Assembly: GCA_031772625.1 (NCBI GenBank)
Contig: CM062820.1
Span: 1,072,975,369-1,073,039,368, forward strand
DNA length: 64,000 bases
Source of the DNA: Pinus tabuliformis
Lineage: Eukaryota > Streptophyta > Pinopsida > Pinales > Pinaceae
Direction: 5' to 3'
In this document: one piece after another, positions 1 through 11,857 of the stretch
Numbering within the stretch: position 1 is the first letter of the stretch
How the letters are laid out: every line of letters starts with the position of its first letter
The notes under the pieces: model-generated
Database searches by the model: none
Told to the model about the DNA's origin: nothing
Seen by the model: only the letters and a program-made list of their open reading frames with translations
Position numbers and translations under genes: made by a program

Positions 1-1325
1 GATGACGAAAAAGGAATTCTGGAGTTGACTTTATGTACCTTTTCAGACTCTCTAAAAATGAAAAGGACCGAGTTATCCTTGTCGTTAGACTCATTAAATT
101 CATTAAATAGCGACAAACTTGTCTTTAGACGAGAACGAGTTTCCCTATCGCTAGGCTCGTTAAAACATAGCGATGGGCTTGCCCGAAGGGCAGGTTATAG
201 AACAAGCATATGTTATCCTCCTCAAGCTTGACAAAAATAAAGAGGTATTGGTCAGCAATGACTGGGGAAAAATTGGGAGAACCTCACAGCTTTAATGGTA
301 GCAAGTCGCTCTTGAACATGACACTTTGTCCTCCGTAGCACATCGGGTTGGGTTGTTTCATTCACCGGTCTCATCACCATGGTCCTCGCCACACCATCCA
401 CATTTGGGGTAATGCTACCAATCCATCACATCAGTGTCGTTATATGTTCAAGAGATGTTGTTCTGTAGAGAGTCAACCATGTCCCATCCACTGCCATACA
501 TTGTCCTTCATCCATTTCATGACCGCCACCCTGAATCATACATCACAGTTTGTTTTCACCTCACCACAATCACTAGCTCTGTTCCGTGTCACTGATGTGG
601 GATTCATTAAGGCCCTCCTTTGACGGATCGCTCCTTGTCGACATCAGCTCATTATCCAAGGAGTTGATCTAGGAACAACCCCTTCAGTACTTTGAAGCTT
701 GCATGCCTCAATGGCAAGTTTCTCACTTCCGGCGACATGTATACATCAATGACCTTCGACCAGAAGATTTTGCATGGTGGTCGACGCCAAGTCCTTTATT
801 CCCACCATGTGAATTGTACTGCCGTACCTTGAGGGTCATCATCCTTATCGGTGATTCCTCTCGCGCTTGTTAACGGTTTACATCATTGACCGGTAATCAA
901 GCGATGTCTTTCCATGTTCGACTTCAAGAAATTCTCACATGGATCGACTTGTACATTGAGTGAAGATCGGAAGAGATTGAAGACCCCGGATCTAGTTTCA
1001 TCCATCCGGGCTGCGATATATATTCAGGATATAAAGACATTTGATATGTACATCATTGCAGCAGATGATCATCCTTCTCAAAGGATGATAATTACAGCAG
1101 AGAATTATCAGTCTACCATCAGACGATCATCTGTGCTATGTACCAAAATGAATTTATAAAGCTGAGCATGGGAATGCCCGCCTCAGCTAGATCATGAAAA
1201 AGTATGAAAAATAATGTATTGTATTGTATCTTATTACAGGACACTTCTCAGCAGATTGAATGAACTTCGGATCCTCCTAATAAAGCATTTCACCCGATAA
1301 ACGACCTCATACTTTAGGGGGCATC
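1..1325 (+). mobile_element. Element D: 3' internal non-coding region of a plus-strand B-family LTR retrotransposon (partial)
   Basis: This stretch is closely similar to 57010-58357, the internal 3' region of element F, in the same orientation. It ends in a polypurine tract (TTTAGGGGGCATC, 1313-1325) that abuts an LTR. I see no credible coding sequence; the short open frames are shadows. The element begins outside the window, so its coding part is unseen. Part of the inverted-repeat-rich region lies in about 1-230. The LTR that follows lies inside a gag remnant on the opposite strand, so D inserted into an older element. Confidence 0.8.
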
Positions 1326-2379
1326 TGTTATAGACAATTTTGTGCCTTGCAGCATCAGGCATGAATTGTCAATAATCCAAGGGATCCAAAGTCCCTAAAC
1401 ATGATGTTCCTACCCCTAGAGGAACAAGGTCAGCAAGCCAACAGCTCTCAGATCAGTTCTCCACCTGAAAACACTCAAAAACAAGCAATCCTGAAATCAA
1501 AGCAGGTGCTCCACTAGGCTTCTGCGCTGAAACTCAACTCCTCCATGGTGCACCTACGTTGCAAAGCAAGTGGAACAAAGGCCACCTGTGCTGAGCGATA
1601 TGGGACAAGTGGCACACTGAGTCATTTCTCTGGAATCTTCCAAAAATGACACTTGGATCAGGGATTTCGCCTTGTGATGAGTCAGAGGCTCTGTTTCTCC
1701 AAGTGGAAGCAAGGTTCTCCAAGTGGACTCAAGAACTGAAGATCAACTGAAGAGAGAGAGGACACAAGGCAACTACACATCAGTTGCAAGCTAACTCATC
1801 CTTTCTCAATTCATCTATATATTGAGCTCTCTCCTATGAGCTCAGGAGGCTGGAATTTTGTGCAAAGTAATGATATGCTGTTGGTTTCACTATAGAGCTA
1901 TTGGGTGATTGCTTGAGGGAGGTGAAGAGGAGAAATTCTTTCTGCTGGGAGGTGTTGCTGGATTAGGACCTTCAATGGTTGTAACACTCTCAGAACCTTT
2001 ACTTCTTCATTAATAAAAGCTATTGAGGTTCTTCTATATGCTCTTGTTTCAATGATATATTGTGATGATTGTATATTTGATTTACACTAATCTCTGAATC
2101 AGTTATGATTGCATGTTGCTTGTAGTTTCCTTCTTTGCTATTTTGCAGGATCTCATTGTAGCTGGGCCAGCAATAGAGCAAGGAGCTGGGAGCAAGCAGC
2201 CATAGAGGAGAGTTTGGATTCGAAATTAAGCGCAAGGCAACGGTTAGTGCATTCTTTCATTCTCTTTTGCTTTCATAAAGAAGTAAACCTTCAGTAGTTT
2301 TCTTTACAGTTGTTGCTGAGGTACTATCACCCTTAGAGTGGGATAGGGTCATCCGAGTCGGATACTTTTCCCTACAATA
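1326..2379 (+). repeat. 3' LTR of element D (B-family LTR, 1,054 bp)
   Basis: The LTR starts TGTTATAGACA right after the polypurine tract and ends CCCTACAATA. The other family members end CCCTGTAACA, so the terminal CA has mutated to TA. It aligns along its length with the F LTRs (51290-52332 and 58358-59396). At 2380 the sequence changes abruptly to gag coding on the minus strand. That gag is uninterrupted in the paralogous copies near 10075 and 33925, which fixes the right edge. The matching TSD lies off the left side of the window. Confidence 0.85.
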
Positions 2380-3556
2380 GTTTCGTACCTTATAGGTAAC
2401 TGATAATGGGATAAAAAGGTTGTGGCTAGGGTACTGAAGTAATCAAAGGAAGTTCTAGGTAATTCGATATACCATTTTGCTGTCGGAGCTGTTAACGTTC
2501 TCTGAAAGAGGCGTAGCCTGATTGAATCATCATTTAGAGTGTTAGATGAACACCACAGATGAAATGTCATCACATGATTCGACGGGTCTTCACCCGGATT
2601 TCCATTAAATTTAGGAATATTTGACGGAAGTTTATGCGGAATCGCTGGCCGCCAAGGGGCGTAAGCAATTAGATCATTTGTCAACCGGTTTAGATCTGGT
2701 AATTATAGAGTTGCTACAAAGGGAAACTATTGATTCAGGTTAGGCGAAGCATACCCAGGATAAGATGGAATCACTTGAGCAGTGGGTCTTTGCATACCAG
2801 CATAATTTATTTGATGCTGGTAACCTTGATAAGGTTGATGGGCATAACCATTATAGTATGGTTGTTGATAACTGCTTTGGAAATGCGGTTGCCCATTACT
2901 TACAAAGACTTGTTGCTCAGGTCCTTGATATGATTTTTGGAATTGCGATTGTTGAGATTGAACCAGTCATGGTTGTTGGACCATTTGTTGTTTTCCAATA
3001 CTGGATGATTGACCAAGATGAGGAGTCATAGTACTTGTTTGGGCCTGAGTCGCTCCAGATAGGGAGGCACTAACCTGAGGTTGTGATTGAGTCGTTGAGG
3101 CAAGAGGCTCTTGTATTGAAACCTGAGAAACTTGAGGTTGACATACAACAGGTAGCACTTGTACTTGTGACGCAGTCACCATAGCAGGTATAGTGGGAAT
3201 ATTTGACACAGGGTGGACTGGCTACATTGAGTATACAACCCTTGGTTGCTGAGGCAGTATTGGCACCCAACCGCTAGATGTAATTCCAGTTTGACCTGAA
3301 CTTTGTTGTAAACTCCCATATGGTTGTTCTCCGGGAGGGAACAATGAAAAGGCATACTGACCTCCATATGGTGGCAATCCAGTACTTAAAGGGTAGATTG
3401 GCCTTTGAAGACACATTGGATCAATTTGTTGAGTTTCAACATGAGAAATACCAGATGAGAATTCGGATGAAGAAATAGGAACTAACCATGTTGTCGAAAT
3501 AGTCTCTGATTGGACTCCGGCTTGTTATTGATAACTTGCCGGGACAGATGGAATAT
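2380..3556 (-). pseudogene. B0: gag core start and proline/glutamine-rich N-terminal region remnant
   Basis: On the minus strand this encodes a piece of Gag. The proline/glutamine-rich leader (about 2700-3540) precedes the Retrotrans_gag core (2380-2684), which contains the DPSNHVMTFHLWCSSN word. It is broken by stops and frameshifts and interrupted at 2379 by element D. It is paralogous to 10075-10789 plus 26265-26730 (B1) and to 33925-35090 (E). At about 3556 it joins flank X, and the same join recurs at about 26730, showing that the join predates the duplication. It is non-functional. Confidence 0.8.
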
Positions 3557-4754
3557 TGTTTGGTAAATGGATTATGGGAAGAGAACATTATGTCCATATT
3601 CCTAGAGGAGTATTTGTTTTCTTGTAGGGGAAGATATGAGCCTCCATGAGGGGGATGGTATTGGTTAACCCTATTGACTGTATTCTACATCGATGTGGGT
3701 TGAATGGGGTAGTATCTTGACTACTGCAATGGTGGTGTGTTTTTCATAGCATCAAATATTGGTCATTTGATGAGTATCTAGGGTACTGATAGTTATTTAT
3801 GAGTTGGTTTTGGGTTGTGGACCCAATCAATCCATCAACGGCATTGGGATGTGCTTGGTATCTATTTATAAGTTTACAAGTGTGGGGCCTTTTGAAGCAC
3901 ATTATAAATATATCCATACTGGGTGTAGACTATCTGGAGGATTGGTGTGTGGGTTCCCCAAAAGGGTAGAATGTGGGTTTTAATGAGTAGCAGTATTGCA
4001 ACAAGGATGTTGAAACTCCTGGGCTAACAACCTTAATCATCAACCTAGGGTTCGTACAAACTTGGAGGTGACAGTGTTGTATGCATAAGTAAAAGTGAAG
4101 GTCATGCCTGTTGTCACAATTCGTTCAGCGAGAGACCCTAGGGGTTCCAAGGCAGACTTCTATAGAGTTATAAGAAGCTTGATTCTTTGATGGAAGAAGA
4201 GAAAATCTACTCTAAGAGAGGTACTCTACTGTAGTAATGAAGAAAACAACATGTAATGCTAAATCACACCATATCTTAATTAACCATTTAAATAGCTATG
4301 ATAAGAAGAATTGATAAATCAAAACTAAACAAATGATACTATCTAAGCTATAAAAGTAAAGAGCGTCAAACAATACTAGTGTGTAAGAAAAAAACTAAAC
4401 TAAATATGTTTTCACTTTTTTTGTTTTTTAGGAAAAATCAAGTATGCAAATTAATTGTTCTTGTGGATGTGACAGGTGAATGAAAGGTGATGGAGGATGG
4501 CTAGAAGGTTTATGGAGTGGTTGGATGGTGTGGAAGGGTCCTAGGAGGCTTTGTGTGACTTCCTAGAGGTTTCCCATCAATTTAGCCTCAAAACAGGTCG
4601 TTTCAGGAAAACCTACAGGATGTACTAGAAACCTATAGGATGATCCTGTAGGAATTACAAGAAACCTACAGGATACAACCAAGAGCTAATTGTGAGGTCT
4701 TGAAGGTGTTGGGAAGCTTGGGAAAGGTGTATGATGAGTGGAATGGGGTGTTAG
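3557..4754. repeat. Flank X, copy 1 (target DNA of the E/B1 insertion, with an internal deletion)
   Basis: Nearly identical to 26731-28592 except for a missing block of about 670 bp, which in copy 2 spans about 27110-27780. It ends with GTTAG at 4750-4754 next to the LTR, the same word that forms the TSD of element E. It contains short repeats of a CCTACAGGAT-type word at about 4605-4680. I see no intact gene. It is interpreted as host or older retroelement DNA carried along in a tandem duplication. Confidence 0.75.
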
Positions 4755-5792
4755 TGTTATCGGGAAAACTAGTGTCTATACAGAACTGCTAGTCCCACTA
4801 AGGGTGATAGCTACCTTAGAAACAAACACACTAAGTTTACTTTCGTTTTCCTTTATGAGAGATAGATGAGAGAAGAATAAAGGAGACCAACCTCTATCTT
4901 GCGCTTGGTTCCTTACTCGGTTCTTCTCCCTTCTAATAGTCCTTTGCTACTTGCTTCCTTGTACACCTAGCTTCAAAGAGTACCTGTAGAATTAAGGCAG
5001 CATAACACTATACGAGAACATAGATCTATTATCATAAGAAATATAGGATCAGATGTATATTAACCACACAAATGCATAAAACATCAATCACAAAAACATG
5101 TGGAGGAAAGCTTGAATAGCTTTATTAATAATCAAGAAAGAGCAAAGAGGATTACAACCAATTGTTCTGACCCAGCATCATCCTCTCAGCAAGAGGCCCT
5201 TCTTCACCTCATGAAAAGCTTAGACCACCCAACACTATGATATTGCACCAAGAAACCAACAGCACTTCCTTACAAGATACAAAATTCCAGCCTCTGGATC
5301 TCTGCGATGAGGGATCCATATATAGATATTTGCAAGGGGGGTGAGTCAGCTTTTGAGATTTGATTAGTGTCTTCTCTCTGATAGTTCTTGATTCCACTTG
5401 GAGATTGATTATCTCTTACTCATCCCTGGTCGAATTCAGAGAGTCAAGTGTCACAGGAGAGGTTTCTGGAAGATTCCATGCTCCTCCAACTTGTGGATTG
5501 ACCCTGCCATTTGTCTCTTCTCGCCCATCGCACCACATAGAAGGGTTTTTTGACATGCATCACACCTACTGAGTGTATTCAGGTGGGATGCAGTGCACTT
5601 TGCCTATGGAGTAGGTGAAATTGTCCATTTTTGACCAGTTCTGAGTGGTTTTTCATGGAGAACTTCTGGGAGAAGATGTAATCAGTTGACCTTGTTCTTT
5701 TAGGGGTCAGAACAACACTTTTAGGGACTTAAGAGCCCTTAGTTTATGGACATTCAAGATTGGGGTTGCAGTGCCCAAAAATTTCTATAACA
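4755..5792 (-). repeat. 3' LTR of B1 (B-family LTR, 1,038 bp)
   Basis: Read on the minus strand, it starts TGTTATAGAAAT at 5792 and ends CCCGATAACA at 4755. It is flanked at 5793 by the polypurine tract TTTAGGGGGCAAC, so it is a 3' LTR. It is nearly identical to 28593-29630, including the adjacent GTTAG. It is therefore a duplicate of the E LTR, not an independent insertion at the same word. Confidence 0.9.
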
Positions 5793-7857
5793 GTTGCCCC
5801 CTAAACCATGAGGTCGTTAATTTGTTGATGTCCGATCAAATGCTTTATCATGAGGATTTGAAGTTCTTTCAAGCTGGAAGGAGACCTATAATAAGATACA
5901 ATACAATACATTATCTTCATAATATTTTCATGATCTAGCTGAGGCGGGCATTTTCCATGCTCAGTTTTATAAATTCATTTTCATGTACATGAGACAGACA
6001 ATCGTCTAAGTGTAGACTGATGATTCTGGTAGAGTCATCATCCCTTAGATTGGATGATTATCTGTGCAGCAATGATGTACATTTGATGTCTTTATTTTCC
6101 TGAATATATATCACAGTCCGGATGTATGAAACTAGATCCGGGGTCTTCAATCTCGTTCGATCTTCACTTAAAGTACAAGTCGATCCACGTGAGAGATGTT
6201 CTGGAGTCGAACATGGAAAGACATCGCTTGAATACCAGCCAATGATGTAAGCTGTTAACAGGTGCGAGAGGAATCACCGATAATGATGATGACCCGCAAG
6301 GTACTATAGTACAATTCACGTGGTGTGAATAAAGGACTTGGCGTCGAACACCACGTAAAATCTTTTGGTCGAAGGCTATTGATGTAAACCTGTCGCCGGA
6401 AGTGAGAAATTTTCCATTGAGGCATGCAAGCTTCAAAGTACTGAAAGGGTTGTTGCTAGATCGACTTCTTGGATAATGAGTTGATGTTGACAAGAAGCGA
6501 ACCATCATAGGAGGGCCTTAGGGAATCCCACATCAATGACACAAATGGAGCAAATGATTTTAATGGAGGTGAAAATGATCTGGTGATATAAGGTTCAGGG
6601 TGGCAGTCATGAAAGAATGGAGCGTAAATGTATTGCAGTGGGTGAGACACAGGTGAATTATCTGAGCGACTTCTCTTGAACATATCGGCGACACTGACAT
6701 GATGGATTAGTAGCATTAACCCCCAAATGTGGATGGTGTTACGGAACCATGGTGATGTGACTAGTGAATGGAACAACCCAACCGACTCGGATGCGGAGTG
6801 AAAGTGTCATGTTCAAGAGCGACTTGCTACCAACAAAGTTTCTTCAAGTTTTCTTCCCAAATTTTCCCCATTCATTGCTGACCAGTATCTCTTTATTTTT
6901 GTCAAGCTTGAGGAGGATAACATATGCTTGTTCTATAATTTTCCCTTCGGGCAAACCCATCACTATCTTTTAATGAGCCTAGCGATAGTGAAACTCGTCC
7001 TGCTGTGGACAAGTTTGTCACTATTAGGTTTTAACGAGTTTAAAGACAAAGATAACTCGGTCCTTTTCAATTTTAGAGAGTCTGAAAAGGGACGTAAAGG
7101 AAACTCCACAAATCCTTTTTCGTCATCTAATCCCTTAAGTCCGAAAAAGTATAAAACAATACGAAAGGGATGAATTTTCGGTAATTTTAACGAGCTGGAC
7201 AAATCAAGCACTCGAACTTTTTGTGTAATAATCCCTCAGGTCCAAAAATATTAAAATCTAAAGGAGAGATAGCACTTTCGGTCACATTAACGAGCTGGAG
7301 AGGCCAATGGCTCGACAATCTTTTCATATTTTACGAGTCAGTTGAAAAGAGCTTAAAGGAGACTCATTTTTGAGGAACAAGTGATAAATTTAGGTAGCAG
7401 CTAGTTCCAGGTAAGGTTTGGAGTTTTCCAATCATGGCAGTGTCACAAGGATGGCTAAACGGATCACTCTTCGCAGCTGTTCGTCAAAATGGGTAAACAA
7501 TCAAGTGGAAGTGAATGATCGGCCAATACAGAGTGGAGGTGATGATGGGAACATGACCAAGGCTTCAAAGGCTGAAGTACTACATTCACGGCGGTTATTT
7601 ACCAAAAATTGGTTCATTTTTTAAAATGAGCTTAAACTTTGGAGGAACATTTGCTCATGACTTATGTTTATTTTTTAACGAGCTTGAACTATGCGCTAAA
7701 ACTGCTCGATGCGGGTTTATTTTTTAACGAGCTTCAACCCTGCGGTAACACTGCTCGTGATAAGTTTTCATGCCCCCAGTATAACAATGCAAATCGAGGT
7801 GCATGCCCTCCAAGCTTCATTGCATTCAACATGGTGGTTGGAATGAAGGTTTACCTC
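5793..7857 (-). repeat. B1 3' internal region with short inverted-repeat array
   Basis: Non-coding region between the protease/linker remnant and the 3' LTR. It starts next to the LTR with the polypurine tract at 5793-5806. From about 6880 on it holds many short inverted repeats built on ACGAG...CTCG, commonly preceded by a T run. Examples are 7187-7215, 7289-7315, 7677-7712 and 7726-7760; two more fall at about 7935-8020 inside the adjoining frame. The same region recurs in E, F and D and, more diverged, in A (about 12900-13460). No credible gene is present. Confidence 0.7.
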
Positions 7858-9290
7858 TCAGATCTTTGAAAGACTCGACTTGGATTTTACGGGATCAAAG
7901 ACTCGATTTAGAAAGGGAATTGTTTCATATTTTAATGAGGTTGACATAGTAAAAGAACTATCCTCATGACTCCTTGTTTCATTTTTTAACGAGGTTGACA
8001 CGAGATAAGAATTTTCCTCGGAATTCACCGTCTTTACAGTATTTGATAGAAAATCAAAAACTGAAGGATGGTTAAGGTCGCTGGAATAATCTTCGTGGTA
8101 ATTTGGAAGATGGGAATGATGGTAGTGATCTTCCCATGGTGTCTCTCCTATCATCATAGACTGAAAGATTTTTTTTGTCTGTAGAGTGTACATGCGACCA
8201 AGAATTTGAAGAGGTACCATATTCCTTAGACCTATCTATCCAAACACTCGATGAGAATTGATTTGGGTTTGCCCCCTAGGCCAAGAAAATTGATTGCTAC
8301 AATATTTCTAAAATGGCGATGATCCATGCTGACAAAATGTTTAGGAATCTTACGAATCCAATAGATATAGAAGATTTCATATTGTAGGTTTCCACCGTGG
8401 CCACTTCCGCCAGATTACTCGAAGGCGGTAGGGAAAAAGTACCCATTAAGGCAGGGTCTTTTAGGATACCTACTCCGATATTTTGAAGCAAATGATTGCT
8501 TCCATGGATCATTGGAATGCTTCCCGTAACTTGTGAACTGTTGAGGAGGAATGTTTGTTGGTCGACAATCGTAATTCCTCCTTGAAAGGGAAATTCAATC
8601 TTCCTGAAGTAGGTCGACACAACTGCTTCCATGGCATATATCCAGGGCCTTCCCAGTAGAATGTTGTAATCAAGGTTTCCATCGATTACTTCAACATCAA
8701 TTTCTACTGTTTTGCCCCCTAGTTCAACTTGCAAGTTACTTAAAATCCCGTATGGAGTGTATGATCATCCATCAAATGCTTTTAACATTTTGATGATCAC
8801 GACAAGGGTGGTGAGCCTAAATTTTTCCAGCAACTCATCGACATAATACATGTTGATGCCCCCTCATCAATAATTGTTCGATGAAAACTTTTGTTGAGGG
8901 TTTTCACTTGAATAAGGAAAGCTAGTTGAGCTGGTAACTAAGGGTCATATCCTTTGTGATTAAAGGATACAAGATTGGAATCGGTTGGGTCAATCCCATC
9001 TATTACTGATAATAGATCCTGCTTTTGGGAGAGGCAATTTCGCGGTACCTCAAGCGTCGACATAGCAGACTGCGATTGGGCTCGGTCCTTTACTATATTA
9101 TAATTCTGTGCTACTTTGGCACGAGCATTAAATGTCAATTTGTACTACTCCCTTTGGCATCTTTATCATTGGTTCAAGAATGATGGGTGGCACAACTTCG
9201 GTCGAAGTTGTTGTCGAACTACTAGGTTGATCATTAGCCTTCTTGTTTGACAGCTGTGGATTCCCGTAATATTTATCACTTGTCGATATC
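7858..9290 (-). pseudogene. B1 protease and post-protease linker, broken
   Basis: Minus-strand remnant of a retroviral-type aspartic protease. The DEGAST active-site word lies at about 8850-8885 and the DYNILLGRPW flap-side word near 8660. The linker that precedes RT in element A is recognisable near 8130 by TPWEDHYHHSHLP. Stops and frameshifts break it into short pieces (8938-9138, 8297-8734, 7858-8220). No RT, RNase H or integrase follows; coding stops where the inverted-repeat array starts. This matches element E exactly, so the loss of RT predates the duplication. Confidence 0.75.
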
Positions 9291-9304
9291 AAAGCATCAT
9301 TTTT

Positions 9305-10396
9305 CTACTTCGAAATGGTCAACATTAACACTTGGGACGGGGAAGCATTGTCACTAGCAACCAAATTTGTTCCTGGGTTTGGAAATGGATCAGTTAATAC
9401 TGCCGAGGTTTTTAAGCTCTTGAAGAATTTCTTAACTTCAGCTTTATGTGGACAATCTCTTGTCCGACGATCCTCATCGCATATATGACACCCCACAGGG
9501 GGTTTTCTTTGCCCAGAAGGGTTTGCAGAAGGTTTTATAGGAGATGATTCATCTTGCTTCTTCTTTCTCCCTTTCTTTTTCTTCTTGCCCCCTGGTTGCT
9601 TCAGTTGTTTGCCCTTGTCAATCGACACGGCATTTACCTCTAAGGCAGGAAGTTCTTCATTTGCATTTTGATAAGAAACCTTACCGGCTTTCTTAGATGT
9701 AGCCTTTTTCGATTTCATGCTTGTCGTACCTACGACACCATCGCCGGCATGAGAGTCATTGTTCGATTTAGGAGGAGGAGGAACGGAAAATTCCGGTCTG
9801 GGAGCATCAGGGATTTTATCGTAAAGCATGCCAGACTGAATATAAAGCAAGTCTAAGTACTGTGCACAAGCAATAACTTGCTCTTCAGTGACGACTCCTC
9901 CCTTTGCCACATCTTCCGTAATGGAAGGTAACAATGACTTGATAAACCATTCAGCTAAAAGCTTATCTGGAATGTATGTTTTTACTATTCTACGACGGCG
10001 CCGAAACTCATGAATATGATCAGATATGTGAGTGGCTGTCGTTTTCTTGAAATTGGTAAGAAGTTCTGTTCCTGTTTCGTACCTTATAGGTAACTGAAAA
10101 TGGGTTAAAAAGGTTGTGGCTAGGGCAATGAAGTTATCAAACGAAGCTCTAGGTAATTCGATATACCATTTTGCTGCCAGACCTGTTAACGTTCTCTGAA
10201 AGAGGCGTAGCCTGATTGAATCATCATTTAGAGTGTTAGATGAACACCACAGATGAAATGTCATCACATGATTCGATGGGTCTTCACTCGGATTTCCATT
10301 AAATTTAGGAATATCTGATGGAAGTTTATGCAGAATCGCTGGCCACCAAGGGGCGTAAGCAATTGGATCATTTGTCAGCCAGTTTAGATATGGCAA
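9305..10396 (-). pseudogene. B1 Gag core plus zinc knuckle
   Basis: An open frame of 363 residues with the Retrotrans_gag core (about residues 1-190), a lysine-rich linker, and a zinc knuckle whose histidine is replaced (CHICDEDRRTRDC). It closely resembles element A Gag; words such as KLPSDIPKF and IRLRLFQRTL are shared. The N-terminal proline/glutamine-rich region lies upstream at 10397-10789 and continues at 26265, because element A inserted between. The start at 10396 is only the first ATG in the frame, not the native start. Gag would form the virus-like particle; this copy is broken. Confidence 0.8.
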
Positions 10397-10789
10397 TTCT
10401 AGAGTTGCTACAAAGGGAAACTATTGATTCAGGTTAGGCAAAGCATACCCAGGATAAGATGGAATCACCTGAGCAGTGGGTCTTTACATACCAGCATAAT
10501 TTATTTGATGTTGGTAACCTTGATAAGGTTGATGTGCATAACCATTATAGTATGGTTGTTGATAACTGCTTTGGAAATGCGGTTGCCCATTACTTACAAA
10601 GACTTGTTGCTCAGGTCCTTGATATGATTTTTGGAATTGCGGTTGTTGAGATTGAACCAGTCATGGTTGTTGGACCATTTGCTGTTTTCCAATACTGGAT
10701 GATTGACCAAGATGAGGAGTCATAGTACTTGTTTGGGCTTGAGTCGCTCCAGATAGGGAGGCACTAACCTGAGGTTGCGATTGAGTCGT
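10397..10789 (-). pseudogene. B1 Gag N-terminal proline/glutamine-rich region, part 1
   Basis: Minus-strand continuation of B1 gag toward its N terminus, cut by element A at 10789/10790. The other half resumes at 26265. The uninterrupted equivalent is at 34260-34640 in element E. GTCGT at 10785-10789 is the target-site duplication for element A. Confidence 0.8.
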
Positions 10790-11843
10790 TGTCACACGGA
10801 ATCGGTCAAGGGTGCGGACACAACTGACCTTCCTATAAGTCTAAGACATTCTAATGACAAATAAAACAAACTGGAGCTATCCTTCTCTAAACATACATTA
10901 TGATATGAGAAATCAAGGTGTTTCGTTCTTACCTCTGTCCAAACGCTATTGTAGAAGTCCAAGCTTTGTTGATCCGGATGAGCTCCTCCCGTTCTCCAAA
11001 ACCTGCAATCACCAACAGTCAAACAATTAAATAACACCTGATTATAACATAAAACAAAGCATATTCAACATATAGACCAAGGAGTACATGAAATAACCCA
11101 TTAACAACAAGTTATTGAGAAGAATGGACCAATTTGCATTAAAGGTAATCAAAAGGAACCATTACAACCTGAGCCTTGGTGTTGTGCAAGCTCCTTCCAG
11201 GGTCCACAAGAGTCTTCCTCTACTTTGACAAAGCTCACCCACTTCCAAATAGAACAAGTAAGGGTGACAATCTCTCCTCACAAACTTCTAAATGGGAGTC
11301 CTAATTCCTGCAGCATTTACCCTTAGAAATCTATAGCTTTCAACCTTCTTCCTTCTGGCTCAATGCCTCTTTTTATAGTGCTCAAGAGGAAGTTAATCAG
11401 GTCCACCATCAATGGGATAGTCCCCTCTTTGGATGGGATCACTCCCTTATTGATGGGATAAGTTCCTCTTTGATAGGAGTGCATGAACCATCTGGAGGCG
11501 CTCAATATTCATCCAAGAATCTTCTAGAAAGCTCTAGAAGTGACCACAAGTAAGTTTTTAAAGATGAAACTCGCGCATTTTAACCTTTTCAGAGGGACGC
11601 ACCTGCCCCTTTAGATACAGAGTGTCCTTGGACGCAGACCTTGTGAACAAAAGGTGCGTACCCGCAGGCAAGGCTTGAGAGAACCTGCGTACCCAGAGAT
11701 AAACATATTTTATAAGGACTTTCTCTCTTTCTTGGATTTTGACATGAATAGCAGAGGCATAAGACTTGCTCAAAAGGGTAGTATGACTGTTGATTGAGCC
11801 ATACTGACTGTAAATAGCCATGGTGACATTTTTTAGTGTAACA
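10790..11843 (-). repeat. 3' LTR of element A
   Basis: Read on the minus strand it starts TGTTACACTAAAAAATG (11843) and ends CCGATTCCGTGTGACA (10790). It matches 25211-26264 base for base over 1,054 bp with few substitutions and no length difference. A TATA-like word (TATAAAAAG on the minus strand) lies near 11370-11380. Short GGACGCA/GTGCGT words occur at about 11590-11690. Confidence 0.95.
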
Positions 11844-11857
11844 GATTGCCCCCTAAA
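11844..11857 (-). other. Polypurine tract of element A
   Basis: Minus-strand TTTAGGGGGCAATC directly abuts the 3' LTR. This is the plus-strand primer site used in reverse transcription. The same core occurs beside the B-family 3' LTRs at 5793, 29631 and 58344. Confidence 0.8.

Noticed and set aside
1534..2297. Short frames in the D LTR
   Set aside because: LTR sequence; frames are not kept among other LTR copies.
4755..5792. Independent insertion of B1 at the same GTTAG target
   Set aside because: The whole flank is duplicated too, so segmental duplication explains it better.
6880..8020. CRISPR-like repeat array
   Set aside because: Plant DNA; units are short inverted repeats with variable loops, not direct repeats with unique spacers of fixed length.
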